Below are positions 16,252-25,039 of a stretch of 64,000 bases of DNA, one piece after another (positions within the stretch are counted from its first letter, which is position 1; every line of letters begins with the position of its first letter). The notes under the pieces are model-generated. The model was given only the letters and a program-made list of their open reading frames with translations. It did not search any database and was not told the DNA's origin. Location of the stretch: NCBI GenBank assembly GCA_026129465.1, contig JAHCIA010000001.1:1745964-1809963 (forward strand), in the 5' to 3' direction. The DNA comes from Flavobacteriales bacterium. Its GTDB lineage: Bacteria > Bacteroidota > Bacteroidia > Flavobacteriales_F > PHOS-HE28. The position numbers and the translations under genes were made by a program.

Positions 16252-17472
16252 TCAGAAGGCCGCCAGCAGGATGTCCAGATCCTTGTGCGGCAGCTTGAAG
16301 GCCTCGGCCAGGATGCGGCTGGTGAGGTTGCCGTTGTAGAGGTACACGCCGTGGCGCACGCCGAGGTTGGTCTTGATCAGATCTTCGAAGCCGCCCACAT
16401 CGCCCATGTTCAGCAGCATGGGGCCGAAGATGTTGCTGAGCGCGGTGCTGGCGGTGCGGGGCACGCGGCTGGCGATGTTGGGCACACCATAGTGGATCAC
16501 ACCATACTTCTTGAAGACCGGATCGGTGTGTGTGGTCACTTCGCTGGTCTCGAAGCAACCACCGCGGTCGATGCTCACGTCCACGATCACGCTGCCGTTC
16601 TTCATCTCCTTCACCATGTCCTCGGTCACCACCATGGGCGTGCGGCCCTGTTCCGGGCGCAGGGCGCCGATGGCCACGTCGGCATGTTTCAGCGCCTTCT
16701 TCAATTCGCTGGGCTGGGCCACAGAGGTCCACACGCGCTGGCCCAGGTCGGTCTGCAGGCGGCGCAGGCGGTAGATGCTCTTGTCGAAGACCTTCACGCT
16801 GGCGCCCAGGCCCAATGCGGCGCGCGTGGCGAACTCGCCCACGGTGCCGGCGCCGATGACGACCACTTCGGCGGGCGCCACCCCACTGATCCCACCCAAC
16901 ATGAGGCCCTGCCCGCCCTTGTCGGCGCTGAGGTATTCGCTGGCGATCTGGATGCTGGTGTTGCCGGCGATCTCGCCCATGGCCCGGATGATCGGATAGA
17001 TGCCCTCGCGGTCCTTGATGAAGTCCCAGGCCACGGCGGTCATGCGCTTCTCCATCATGCGCTTCAGGGTGTCCTTGGGCTGCACGGTGAGTTGCAGGGC
17101 GGAGATGAGCGTCTGCTTGTGGCGCAGCAGTTCGATCTCGTTGTGGTTGGGTGGCGCCACCTTCAGGATCAGGTCGGCCTTGTAGACCTCCTCGGGGCTG
17201 TCCACCACCAGCGCGCCCGCCTCGCTGTAGTCGTTGTCCTGGAACTGGGCGGGTTCACCGGCGCCACGCTGGATCACCACCTGGTGGTCGCGGCCGGTGA
17301 GCACGGCCACCGCGGCGGGTGTCAGCGGCACGCGGTGCTCCTGGAAGGTGATCTCCTTGGGGATGCCGATGAAGAGGCTCTTCTTCCGCAGGCCCACCGC
17401 CATCACCTGCTCCTGCGGCATCATGGCCGATTCACGGGCCAGTTGCTTGAGCAGTTCCGAGCTTGGACTCAT
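16252..17472 (-). CDS. ald: Alanine dehydrogenase
   Basis: A 406-residue NAD-dependent alanine dehydrogenase, which interconverts alanine and pyruvate plus ammonia. The N-terminal catalytic half has IGIPKEITFQEHRVPLTPAAV with the substrate-binding Arg and a QRGAGEPAQFQDNDYSEAGA block; the NAD-binding half carries VVVIGAGTVGEFATRAALGLG (GxGxxG). In Bacteroidota this protein is longer than the roughly 370 residues of Bacillus Ald, with an N-terminal extension as here. The start at 17472 (MSPSSELLK) is supported by a TACCTTCG box 17 nt upstream. It lies next to tsaE and porX, a neighbourhood conserved across Bacteroidota although the three functions seem unrelated. Confidence 0.92.
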   Translation of the reverse strand: MSPSSELLKQLARESAMMPQEQVMAVGLRKKSLFIGIPKEITFQEHRVPLTPAAVAVLTGRDHQVVIQRGAGEPAQFQDNDYSEAGALVVDSPEEVYKADLILKVAPPNHNEIELLRHKQTLISALQLTVQPKDTLKRMMEKRMTAVAWDFIKDREGIYPIIRAMGEIAGNTSIQIASEYLSADKGGQGLMLGGISGVAPAEVVVIGAGTVGEFATRAALGLGASVKVFDKSIYRLRRLQTDLGQRVWTSVAQPSELKKALKHADVAIGALRPEQGRTPMVVTEDMVKEMKNGSVIVDVSIDRGGCFETSEVTTHTDPVFKKYGVIHYGVPNIASRVPRTASTALSNIFGPMLLNMGDVGGFEDLIKTNLGVRHGVYLYNGNLTSRILAEAFKLPHKDLDILLAAF

Positions 17473-17489
17473 GGGGTGGTAGTGGATGG

Positions 17490-17497
17490 CGAAGGTA
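17490..17497 (-). promoter_or_regulatory. Putative -7 element (TACCTTCG) of ald
   Basis: Minus-strand TACCTTCG ends 17 nt before the ald ATG at 17472, in the 101-nt gap below tsaE. It indicates that ald can be transcribed separately from tsaE. Confidence 0.6.
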
Positions 17498-17573
17498 CTT
17501 CCGGGAGTTGGAGCTTGGACGGCAGCTGGTGGTCGGATGTTGACCGAAGGGATGCCCTCGATGGCCCCCCCCT

Positions 17574-17999
17574 TCAAGCACCGGCGACCGTGATGCTCCT
17601 GGCCTGGTCCGGTTTCGCTTCCAGCGTCAGGTGCATCACCCCCGGCGGCAACAGGTCCAGGGCCAGATCCGGCCATTCAATGAAGCACCAGGCACCGCTG
17701 TCCACGTACTCGACGAAGCCGATGGCCTCCAACTCGGCCGGGGACTTCAGGCGAAAGAGGTCGAAGTGGTAAACGGGTGTGCCGTCGGCCGCGCGGTACT
17801 CGTTCACCAGGGAGAAGCTGGGGCTGCTGGTATCATCGGCCACGCCCAACGCCGCGCAAAAACCCTTGATCAGTGTGGTCTTGCCCGCACCCAGATCGCC
17901 GTGGAAGGCAAGGACGCGGGCATGGGGGAATTCCGCCAGGATCCGTTCCGCAACGACCCGGGCATCCCCTGCGCGATCCAGTGTGAAGGAAGCCACCAT
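17574..17999 (-). CDS. tsaE: tRNA threonylcarbamoyladenosine biosynthesis ATPase TsaE
   Basis: A 141-residue P-loop ATPase of the TsaE family, the energy-providing partner of TsaB-TsaD in forming N6-threonylcarbamoyladenosine at position 37 of ANN-decoding tRNAs. Seen are the Walker A GDLGAGKTTLIKG, the SPSFSLVNEY block, VYHFDLFRL and the EWPDLALDLLP motif near the end, all diagnostic. I prefer the ATG at 17999 (MVASFTLDRAG), which gives the usual length; the frame continues 14 codons upstream to 18041. A GACCTTCG box sits just before this ATG. It lies between porX and ald. Confidence 0.93.
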   Translation of the reverse strand: MVASFTLDRAGDARVVAERILAEFPHARVLAFHGDLGAGKTTLIKGFCAALGVADDTSSPSFSLVNEYRAADGTPVYHFDLFRLKSPAELEAIGFVEYVDSGAWCFIEWPDLALDLLPPGVMHLTLEAKPDQARSITVAGA

Positions 18000-18044
18000 G
18001 GCCAACGAAGGTCGGCCACCAACCTTAAATTTCTCAACCACGAC

Positions 18045-18064
18045 CCTGCCGGCCGGCAGACAGG
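18045..18064. repeat. Palindromic dispersed repeat, copy 1
   Basis: CCTGCCGGCCGGCAGACAGG is an imperfect 20-bp palindrome between porX and tsaE. It differs at only two positions from the copy at 46769 and shares its core with a third at 39339, all intergenic. Confidence 0.7.
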
Positions 18065-18078
18065 CTTCATCCCACGCC

Positions 18079-19632
18079 CTATCGCGCCTTCAACACCGCC
18101 CAAGGCACCATCATCTCCTCCATGCTGATACCCCCGTGCTGGAAGGTGTGGCGGAAGTAGGTGACGAAGTGGTTGTAGTTGTTGGGGTAGACGAAGAACT
18201 TGTCCTGCTTGGCGAAGATGTAGACGGTGCTCACGTTCGCCTTGGGCAGGAAGGCCTTAGCGGGATCCTTCACCACCAGCACATCGCGGCTCTCGTAGGT
18301 GAGGTTCTTGCCGTACTTGTAGCGCAGGTTGGTGTTGGTGTTGCGGTCACCCACCACCTTGCTGGGTTCGCCCACGCGGATGGTGCCATGGTCCGTGGTG
18401 ATGACCATGCGGCCGCCGCGTTCGGCGATGCCCTTGATGATGTCCAGCAGCGGCGAATGCTCGAACCAGCTCTTGGTGAGGCTGCGGTAGGCGGCATCGT
18501 CATCGGCCAGCTCGCGGATCACCTCCATCTCGGTGCGGGCGTGGCTCAGCATGTCCACGAAGTTGTAGACGATCACGTTGAGCGGATTGCCCATCAGGTT
18601 GTCCAGCGATTCGGCCAGTTTCTTACCGGTGGCCAGGTTCAGGATCTTGTGGTAGCTGTACTTCACGTTCTTCCCCAGGCTTTTCAGCTGCCCTCCGATG
18701 AACTCCTCCTCGTGCGCGTTCTTGCTGCCCTGCTCGTCCTCGCTGATCCACTTGCCGGGGAAGCGCTTCTCGATCTCGCTTGGCATGAGGCCGGCGAATA
18801 GCGCGTTGCGCGCGTATTGCGTGGCGGTGGGCAGGATGCTGTAGAACATGCCCTGCTCCTCGGTGCGGAAGTACTCGCCGACGAAGGGCTCCAGCACGCG
18901 CCATTGGTCCAGCCGCAGGTTGTCGATCAGCACCAGGAAGAGTGGTGGCTGCTTCTCGTCGATCAGCGGCGCCACCTTGGCCTTGAAGATCTGGTGGCTC
19001 ATCAGCGGGGTGTCGTCGCCCTGGCCGTTCACCCAGTCCAGGTAATTCTTCTCCACGAAGCGTGCGAAGAGGTCGTTGGCCTCGGTCCACTGGCTGCGCA
19101 ATATGTCGGTCATGCCCTGGTCCTGCCCGCCCACGAGGTCCAGTTCCCATTTCACCAGTTCGCCGTAGAGCTGCTTCCAATCCTCGGTGCCCAGGCGATC
19201 GCCCATGCGCATGGCCAGCTGGCGGAACTGCTGCTGGTAGTTGCTGGTGGTCTTCTCGCTGCGCAGGCGCCGGCCTTCCAGGTGCTTCTTCAGGGTGAGC
19301 AGGATCTGGTTGGGGTTCACCGGTTTGATGAGGTAGTCGCCGATCTTGCCGCCGATGGCCTCCTCCATGATGTGCTCCTCCTCGCTCTTGGTGATCATCA
19401 CCACCGGGGTGTGCGGTTGGATGTCCTTGATACGGCTGAGCGTTTCCAGCCCGCTGAGGCCGGGCATGTTCTCATCCAGGAAGATGATGTCGTACTCCTT
19501 GGCCCGCACCTTCTCCACGGCGTCCAGACCGTTGTTCACGGTGTCCACGCCGTAGCCCTTGCCTTCCAAAAAGAGCACATGCGGGCGCAGCAGGTCGATC
19601 TCGTCGTCGGCCCAAAGGATGTTGGCGGTCAT
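18079..19632 (-). CDS. porX: PorX, response regulator with PglZ phosphatase-like effector domain
   Basis: A 517-residue two-component regulator of the type IX secretion system. Residues 1-120 are a receiver domain with acidic DDE, phosphoacceptor Asp53 in FLDENMPGLSG and the conserved Thr/Lys in MITKSEEE. A helical linker leads to a PglZ/alkaline-phosphatase-superfamily domain with metal-site sequences LVLIDNLRLDQW and TTDHGTIRVGE. In Porphyromonas and Flavobacterium PorX works with the kinase PorY and sigma factor SigP to control T9SS genes, and its effector domain hydrolyses oligonucleotides. Length equals the P. gingivalis protein. The start at 19632 is the family start. It is divergent from a T9SS cargo gene, with -7 boxes 24 nt apart. 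Confidence 0.95.
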   Translation of the reverse strand: MTANILWADDEIDLLRPHVLFLEGKGYGVDTVNNGLDAVEKVRAKEYDIIFLDENMPGLSGLETLSRIKDIQPHTPVVMITKSEEEHIMEEAIGGKIGDYLIKPVNPNQILLTLKKHLEGRRLRSEKTTSNYQQQFRQLAMRMGDRLGTEDWKQLYGELVKWELDLVGGQDQGMTDILRSQWTEANDLFARFVEKNYLDWVNGQGDDTPLMSHQIFKAKVAPLIDEKQPPLFLVLIDNLRLDQWRVLEPFVGEYFRTEEQGMFYSILPTATQYARNALFAGLMPSEIEKRFPGKWISEDEQGSKNAHEEEFIGGQLKSLGKNVKYSYHKILNLATGKKLAESLDNLMGNPLNVIVYNFVDMLSHARTEMEVIRELADDDAAYRSLTKSWFEHSPLLDIIKGIAERGGRMVITTDHGTIRVGEPSKVVGDRNTNTNLRYKYGKNLTYESRDVLVVKDPAKAFLPKANVSTVYIFAKQDKFFVYPNNYNHFVTYFRHTFQHGGISMEEMMVPWAVLKAR

Positions 19633-19728
19633 GGGGTGGATGGGGGTGCCCGCAGGCGGTGCGATGGTGTTCCGGGTGATGTGCATATCCGGCCAACGCG
19701 GAACGAGACGCGGTGTTGCCCGGGTGGG

Positions 19729-19736
19729 CGAAGGTA
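19729..19736 (-). promoter_or_regulatory. Putative -7 element (TACCTTCG) of porX
   Basis: Minus-strand TACCTTCG lies 96 nt before the porX ATG at 19632 and is back-to-back with the cargo gene's box at 19761. The upstream regions of the two promoters therefore overlap. Confidence 0.5.
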
Positions 19737-19760
19737 GGGTCCGTCTGGAGGCGCCTCCCG

Positions 19761-19768
19761 TACTTTCG
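19761..19768 (+). promoter_or_regulatory. Putative -7 element (TACTTTCG) of the T9SS cargo gene
   Basis: TACTTTCG ends 21 nt before the ATG at 19790. It supports that start over the open frame that continues upstream through the porX 5' region. Confidence 0.6.
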
Positions 19769-19789
19769 CACCTCACACAACACCTGTTC

Positions 19790-22309
19790 ATGCTGCGATC
19801 CACCACGTTTCTTCTGTTGTTCGCCACCACCACCATGCTTCCGGCCCAGCACTGGGTGGATCTGCTGATGGACGAGACGACCAACATCCATGATGTGAAG
19901 GCCGCCTTCGACACCGAGTGGGAAGGCCGCACCTATGTGCGCGGCAAGGGCTGGAAACAGTTCCAGCGCTGGCACTGGTTCATGGAGCAGCGCACCTGGC
20001 CCAGCGGCGAGCGGCCCGACCCTGCGATCCACCTGCAGGCCACACAGGAGGTGCGGCAGATGCACGCCCAACGTGGCGGCCTGCGAGACGGGGCCGAATG
20101 GCGCTCCTTGGGACCCACGCAATGGAACACCTTCTCCTACAACCCCGGCAACGGACGCGTGAACTGCGTGGCGCTCGACCCCCAGGACCCGGAGATCATC
20201 TATGCGGGCACCCCCAGTGGCGGTCTGTGGCGCTACATCCCCGGCACAGGGTGGGAGGCCCTCTTCACCGACCTGCCCTCCATGGGCGTTTCCGGCATCG
20301 TCATCCACCCGGACGAACCGCAGACCATCTTCATCGCCACCGGTGATGGCGACGGTGCCGACACTTACAGCGCCGGGGTGCTGAAGACCACCGATGGCGG
20401 CCAGACCTGGGAAAGCACCGGACTGGACTGGAACATCAACCAGACCCGCACCACGCGGGCCCTGCGCATGCGCCAGAACGACCCCGACGTGCTGTATTGC
20501 GCCGCCAGCAGCGGATTGTACAGCACCACCGATGGCGGCGAGAACTGGACCCAGCACAGTGGTGGCTCATTCCGCGATGTGGAATTCATGCCGGGGGACA
20601 CCACCATCGTGTACGCCTGCGGCACCTCATTCTACCGCAGCGAACCCGGTGGCGACAACTTCAGCAACGCGGGCATCACCGGCCTGCCTTCCCCCTCGCA
20701 GGTGGGTCGCATGGCCATCGCCGTCACACCCGCCGACCCCCTGATCGTGTACGCCCTGTGCAGCAACAACCAGAACGGTTTTCTCGGTCTCTACAGAAGC
20801 ACCGATGGCGGCCACACCTTCGAGACGCGATCCACTTCGCCGAACCTCTTCGGCTACAGCGAGGTGGGCGATGACCTGGGCGGACAGGCCTGGTACGACA
20901 TGGCCCTGGCCGTGGACACGGAGAACCCCGACCTCGTGTATGTGGGTGGCATCAACGTGTGGCGCAGCACCGATGGCGGCGCCAACTGGAACATCGTGTC
21001 CCACTGGGTCTACCCTTCCATGATCGGGTACACCCACGCGGACATCCATTCGCTGGATGTGCTGGACGGCAAGATCTGGTGCGGGTCCGACGGCGGGATC
21101 TTCGTCAGCGCCAACACCGGCAACAACTGGCAGAACCGAAGCTTCGGATTGGACATCACGCAATTCTACCGCATCGGCGGAAGCGCATCGGATGCCGGCC
21201 TGCTGCTGGGTGGCGCCCAGGACAACGGCACCAACCGTTTGAAGGACGGCCAATGGACGCACATCTTCGGCGCGGACGGCATGGAATGCGCGGTGGATCG
21301 TGCGAGCAACAGCATCCTCTACGGCGCATACCAGAACGGTGGTCTCCTGCGCTCCAACAACGAGGGTGTCAGCTGGACGGGCCTTACCGACAACATCGAC
21401 GACGAAGGCGCCTGGGTCACACCCTATGTGCTGCACCCCACCGATCCCACGGTGCTCGTGGCCGGCTTCCGCAACCTGTGGGTCACCGCCGACCGTGGCG
21501 ACAACTGGTACCAGACCACCTTCTGGCCCACGGGCGAATTCGTCCGTGTGATCGCCATCGCACCTTCCGATCCGGATGTGTGGTTCGCCGCACGCAACGA
21601 CCGGGTCATGCGCAGCATCGACGGCGGCTTCACCTGGAATAGCATCAAGCCCGGCCTGCCCAACCTCTCGCCCACTTCCATCGCCGTGGACCACGATGAT
21701 CCCCTGCATGTGTGGATCACCTTCAGCGGCCAGACCGGCGGACAGAAGGTCTATGAAAGCGTGAACGGTGGCAGCTCCTGGATCAACCGCAGCCTGGGCC
21801 TGCCCAACGTGCCGGCCAACAGCATCGTCACCCAGCCCGATTCGCCCAATGGCGTGTACCTCGGCACCGACATGGGCGTGTTCTACCGCGACGACTACAC
21901 CGAGGGTTGGGAACTCTACGGCAACGGACTGCCCAATGTGGTGGTGACCGAACTGGAGATCCACATGGGCAGCGGCACCTTGCGCGCGGGTACTTATGGG
22001 CGTGGCATCTGGGAAGCGGACCTCTACTTCTCGCCCTTCGCCAGCGTGGATGGGATCGCGATCACCGAAGGTCCGCTGGTCATGCCGGTCGACATGGAAG
22101 GCCGCTACATCATCCGCGCCGACGAACGCCTGGGCCGGCTGCTGGAGGTGCGTGTGTTCGATGCCGTGGGACGGGCGATCCGCCCCCGCATGGGCCAGCG
22201 CGACCTGCACCAGTTGGACCTGTCCGCACAGCCACCGGGCACCTACCTGGTGCACATCACCATGGAGAAGGGCATGTGGACGAGGCCCGTGGTGGCCAGG
22301 GTGTGGTGA
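19790..22309 (+). CDS. T9SS-secreted beta-propeller protein with Asp-box (BNR/sortilin-like) repeats
   Basis: An 839-residue secreted protein: signal peptide (about residues 1-20, ending MLPAQ), then a large beta-propeller region with many Asp-box repeats of the form STDGGxTW/NW (for example KTTDGGQTWES, YSTTDGGENWTQ, RSTDGGANWNI, RSIDGGFTWNS). This is the Vps10/sortilin- and exosialidase-like propeller fold, often binding or cleaving glycans or peptides; no catalytic set is assigned. The last about 80 residues form a type A T9SS sorting domain, ending LSAQPPGTYLVHI and a basic tail, which directs export across the outer membrane. It is divergent from porX, the T9SS regulator, which may control it. 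Confidence 0.9.
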   Translation: MLRSTTFLLLFATTTMLPAQHWVDLLMDETTNIHDVKAAFDTEWEGRTYVRGKGWKQFQRWHWFMEQRTWPSGERPDPAIHLQATQEVRQMHAQRGGLRDGAEWRSLGPTQWNTFSYNPGNGRVNCVALDPQDPEIIYAGTPSGGLWRYIPGTGWEALFTDLPSMGVSGIVIHPDEPQTIFIATGDGDGADTYSAGVLKTTDGGQTWESTGLDWNINQTRTTRALRMRQNDPDVLYCAASSGLYSTTDGGENWTQHSGGSFRDVEFMPGDTTIVYACGTSFYRSEPGGDNFSNAGITGLPSPSQVGRMAIAVTPADPLIVYALCSNNQNGFLGLYRSTDGGHTFETRSTSPNLFGYSEVGDDLGGQAWYDMALAVDTENPDLVYVGGINVWRSTDGGANWNIVSHWVYPSMIGYTHADIHSLDVLDGKIWCGSDGGIFVSANTGNNWQNRSFGLDITQFYRIGGSASDAGLLLGGAQDNGTNRLKDGQWTHIFGADGMECAVDRASNSILYGAYQNGGLLRSNNEGVSWTGLTDNIDDEGAWVTPYVLHPTDPTVLVAGFRNLWVTADRGDNWYQTTFWPTGEFVRVIAIAPSDPDVWFAARNDRVMRSIDGGFTWNSIKPGLPNLSPTSIAVDHDDPLHVWITFSGQTGGQKVYESVNGGSSWINRSLGLPNVPANSIVTQPDSPNGVYLGTDMGVFYRDDYTEGWELYGNGLPNVVVTELEIHMGSGTLRAGTYGRGIWEADLYFSPFASVDGIAITEGPLVMPVDMEGRYIIRADERLGRLLEVRVFDAVGRAIRPRMGQRDLHQLDLSAQPPGTYLVHITMEKGMWTRPVVARVW

Positions 22310-22363
22310 CAGGGTTGAAGATCGGAGCGCCGACGGGGCCGACAGGACCAGACAACGTCCAAC

Positions 22364-22371
22364 TACCTTCA
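22364..22371 (+). promoter_or_regulatory. Putative -7 element (TACCTTCA) of the HD-domain gene
   Basis: TACCTTCA ends 18 nt before the ATG at 22390, just after the T9SS cargo gene stop. It differs from the common box in its last base. Confidence 0.45.
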
Positions 22372-22389
22372 ACCTCCGTTGTCACCGGC

Positions 22390-23607
22390 ATGAAGATCCT
22401 CAACGACCCCATCTACGGCTTCATCAGCGTGCCGCACCCGATGGTGCTGCGGCTGATCGACCATCCGTGGTTCCAGCGGCTGCGCTACATCAAGCAGCTG
22501 GCCCTTGGTCACCTGGTCTATCCCGGTGCGCTGCACACGCGCTTCCACCATGCGCTGGGCGCCATGCATCTGATGGGCGAGGCCATCGCCACTTTGCGTG
22601 GCAAGGGACATGGGATCACCGACGACGAGGCCCTCGGCGCATCCATCGCCATCCTGCTGCACGATGTGGGCCACGGACCCTTCAGCCATGCGTTGGAGCA
22701 CAGCCTCGTGGAAGGCATCTCCCACGAGGACGTGAGCGCCCTGGTGATGGATGCGCTGAACGCCAGATTCGATGGCGCGCTCAGCACCGGTATCCGCATC
22801 TTCCGGGACCAGTATCCGAAACACTTCCTCCATCAACTCGTCAGCAGCCAGCTGGACGTGGACCGCATCGACTACCTGAACCGCGACAGCTTCTACACCG
22901 GCGTCAGTGAAGGTGTCATTGGTGGCGAGCGCATCATCAAGATGTTGCAGGTGGTCGATGATCGGCTGGTGGTGGAGGAGAAGGCCATTTACAGCATCGA
23001 GAAGTTCCTGGTGGCGCGGCGGCTGATGTACTGGCAGGTGTACCTGCACAAGACGGTGGTGGCCTGCGAACTGATGCTGGTGGAGACCCTGCGCCGCGCG
23101 AAGCACCTGGCCATGCGAGGTGAGGCCGTGTTCGCATCGCCCGCATTGTCGCGCTTCCTCACCAAGCACCATGACCGTGCGAGCTACCACGACCCGGAGG
23201 TGCTGGCGGACTTCCTCCGATTGGACGACCACGACGTGATGGGCGCTGTGAAGGTCTGGGCCGCCCATCCGGACAAAGTGCTGAAGCAATTGGCCGAGGA
23301 CCTCACGCACCGACGCACGCTGCACATCCGCTTGCAGGACCAGCCCTGGGACCCACAGCGCGTCAAGGAGATGAAGGGCCGCGTGGCACAGCAGCTCGGT
23401 ATCGACCCAACGGCGGCGGACCACTTCGTCCTCACCGGCAGCATCATCAATAACGCTTACGATCCCGCCCAGGACCGCATCGAACTGCTGCACAAGGATG
23501 GCACGCTTCGCGACATCGCCGACGCCAGCGACAACCTGGGGATCGCCGCGCTGAGCAAGCCGGTGGAGAAGTGGTACCTGGCGTGGCCGAGGTGGTCGCA
23601 GAAGTAA
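22390..23607 (+). CDS. HD-domain phosphohydrolase (dNTPase-like)
   Basis: A 405-residue HD-superfamily hydrolase. Metal-binding residues are visible as RFHHALGAMHLM (His53/His54), LLHDVGHGPFSHALEH (His91-Asp92) and SSQLDVDRIDYLNRD, which supplies the last conserved Asp. The N-terminal DPIYGFISVPHPMVLRLIDHPWFQRLRYIKQL block is characteristic of the SAMHD1/YwfO-like branch, which hydrolyses dNTPs or related phosphoesters. The substrate cannot be set from sequence. The start at 22390 (MKILNDPIYGF) follows a TACCTTCA box by 18 nt. Its stop codon overlaps the -7 element of the downstream SDR gene. Confidence 0.9.
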   Translation: MKILNDPIYGFISVPHPMVLRLIDHPWFQRLRYIKQLALGHLVYPGALHTRFHHALGAMHLMGEAIATLRGKGHGITDDEALGASIAILLHDVGHGPFSHALEHSLVEGISHEDVSALVMDALNARFDGALSTGIRIFRDQYPKHFLHQLVSSQLDVDRIDYLNRDSFYTGVSEGVIGGERIIKMLQVVDDRLVVEEKAIYSIEKFLVARRLMYWQVYLHKTVVACELMLVETLRRAKHLAMRGEAVFASPALSRFLTKHHDRASYHDPEVLADFLRLDDHDVMGAVKVWAAHPDKVLKQLAEDLTHRRTLHIRLQDQPWDPQRVKEMKGRVAQQLGIDPTAADHFVLTGSIINNAYDPAQDRIELLHKDGTLRDIADASDNLGIAALSKPVEKWYLAWPRWSQK

Positions 23608-23612
23608 GTTCG
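23605..23612 (+). promoter_or_regulatory. Putative -7 element (TAAGTTCG) of the SDR gene
   Basis: TAAGTTCG ends 7 nt before the ATG at 23620, and its first three bases are the stop codon of the HD gene. The promoter is thus embedded in the end of the preceding gene. Confidence 0.45.
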
Positions 23613-23619
23613 CCCCATC

Positions 23620-24399
23620 ATGCCGTCCCCCATCGTACTCGTGACCGGTGCCACCGCCGGTTTCGGCGAGGCCATCGCGCGCCGCTTCGCCGCCGAGGGT
23701 TGGCGTGTCGTCATCACCGGCCGCCGCAAGGAAAGATTGGAAGCCCTGCGCAAGGAGCTCGAAGGTCTGCACGGCAAGCTCGAAGGTCCACCCATCGTGC
23801 ATCCCCTGCACTTCGATGTGCGCGACAACGACGAGGTGCAGCGTGCCATCGCCTCACTGCCCGACGACTGGAAGGATATCGACGTGCTGGTGAACAACGC
23901 CGGGCTCGCTGCCGGCATGGCATCCATCCAGGAGGGCGATCTGGAGGACTGGAACACCATGCTGGACACCAATGTGAAGGGCCTGCTGCACGTGAGCCGT
24001 GCGGTGATCCCCGGCATGATCGAGCGTGGGCGCGGTCACATCATCAACATCGGAAGCGTGGCTGGCAAGGAGGTGTACCCGCGCGGCAACGTGTACTGCG
24101 CCAGCAAGCATGCGGTGGACGCCCTGACCAAGGCCATGCGGCAGGACCTGCTCCCCCACGGCATCAAGGTGACCCAGATCGCGCCCGGCCTGGCCGAGAC
24201 CGAATTCAGCCTGGTGCGCTTCAAGGGCGATGAACACAAGGCGAAGCAGGTCTACCTCGGCATGGAGCCCCTGCGCGGCGCCGACATCGCCGATCTGGTG
24301 TGGTTCGCCGCCACACGCCCGCCACATGTGTGCATCAACGATCTGGTGGTGACGCCTACCGCACAAGCCAGCAGCACACAAGTGCACCGGAAGGGCTGA
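23620..24399 (+). CDS. Short-chain dehydrogenase/reductase (YdfG-like)
   Basis: A 259-residue classical SDR oxidoreductase. The cofactor motif TGATAGFGEAIA follows residue 9, an Arg pair in TGRRKERL suggests NADP(H), NNAG is present, and the catalytic Ser and YCASK (Tyr-x-x-x-Lys) are intact. Overall pattern (DVRDNDEVQRAI, GLAETEFSLVRFKGD) resembles YdfG, an NADP-dependent 3-hydroxy acid or serine dehydrogenase also acting on malonic semialdehyde. The true substrate is uncertain. It follows the HD gene by 12 nt. Confidence 0.92.
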   Translation: MPSPIVLVTGATAGFGEAIARRFAAEGWRVVITGRRKERLEALRKELEGLHGKLEGPPIVHPLHFDVRDNDEVQRAIASLPDDWKDIDVLVNNAGLAAGMASIQEGDLEDWNTMLDTNVKGLLHVSRAVIPGMIERGRGHIINIGSVAGKEVYPRGNVYCASKHAVDALTKAMRQDLLPHGIKVTQIAPGLAETEFSLVRFKGDEHKAKQVYLGMEPLRGADIADLVWFAATRPPHVCINDLVVTPTAQASSTQVHRKG

Positions 24400-24401
24400 A
24401 G

Positions 24402-24409
24402 TACATTGC
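24402..24409 (+). promoter_or_regulatory. Putative -7 element (TACATTGC) of the DUF2911 gene
   Basis: TACATTGC lies 30 nt before the ATG at 24440, directly after the SDR stop. The match to TAnnTTTG is imperfect at the last two bases. Confidence 0.35.
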
Positions 24410-24439
24410 GGTCCTTCCATCGAACCCAGCCACAGCACC

Positions 24440-24988
24440 ATGTCCAAATTGGTCCGCATCCTACTCATTCTCCTCGGTGCCCTGCTCATCCTTGGCTTCA
24501 TTGGCCTGCGCTTCATGAAGAAGCAGACCAAGCGCCACAGTCCGATGGAGAAAGTGACGCTGGTGCACCACGATATCGAGCTGGAGGTGAACTACTGCAG
24601 GCCCTTCAAGAAAGGACGCCCCATCTTCGGTGGGTTGGTGCCATACGACCAGGTGTGGCGCACCGGAGCGAACGAAGCCACCACCTTCCGCACCAATGCG
24701 GACATCCAGTTCGGTGACACGCCCCTGAAAGCCGGCACCTATACGCTGTGGACCATTCCGGGGCCGGAGCAATGGAAGGTGATCCTCAACGGCAAGCGCT
24801 ACGCCTGGGGCGTGAAGTGGGGCGGTGAGGCGAGCCGCGAACCCGAGCACGATGTGGCGAAGGTGACGGTGCCCGTGGAAGCACAGAACCCGCCCTTGGA
24901 ACAGTTCACCATCAGCTTGCAGGACGAACCCTTCGCTTTGGTGCTGGCCTGGGACCGCACGCGTGTGACCGTTCCGCTGGACCATTGA
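24440..24988 (+). CDS. DUF2911 domain protein, membrane-anchored
   Basis: A 182-residue protein with one N-terminal hydrophobic anchor or uncleaved signal (about residues 6-24, ILLILLGALLILGFIGL), followed by a DUF2911 domain: VTLVHHDIELEVNYCRPFKKGRPIFGGLVPYD and WRTGANEATTFRTN are the family signature, and GTYTLWTIPGP sits mid-domain. DUF2911 is a beta-sandwich family, mostly in Bacteroidota, of unknown function. It lies between an SDR and lpxD but has its own weak -7 box, and lpxD has another, so no operon is implied. Confidence 0.9.
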   Translation: MSKLVRILLILLGALLILGFIGLRFMKKQTKRHSPMEKVTLVHHDIELEVNYCRPFKKGRPIFGGLVPYDQVWRTGANEATTFRTNADIQFGDTPLKAGTYTLWTIPGPEQWKVILNGKRYAWGVKWGGEASREPEHDVAKVTVPVEAQNPPLEQFTISLQDEPFALVLAWDRTRVTVPLDH

Positions 24989-25003
24989 CGGCCTTGGCCG
25001 GGG

Positions 25004-25011
25004 TATCTTCG
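25004..25011 (+). promoter_or_regulatory. Putative -7 element (TATCTTCG) of lpxD
   Basis: TATCTTCG ends 28 nt before the lpxD ATG at 25040, in the gap after the DUF2911 gene. It probably starts transcription of the lipid A block. Confidence 0.55.
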
Positions 25012-25039
25012 CCGCGCCTCACCCAGCGCACCGTCCGCC

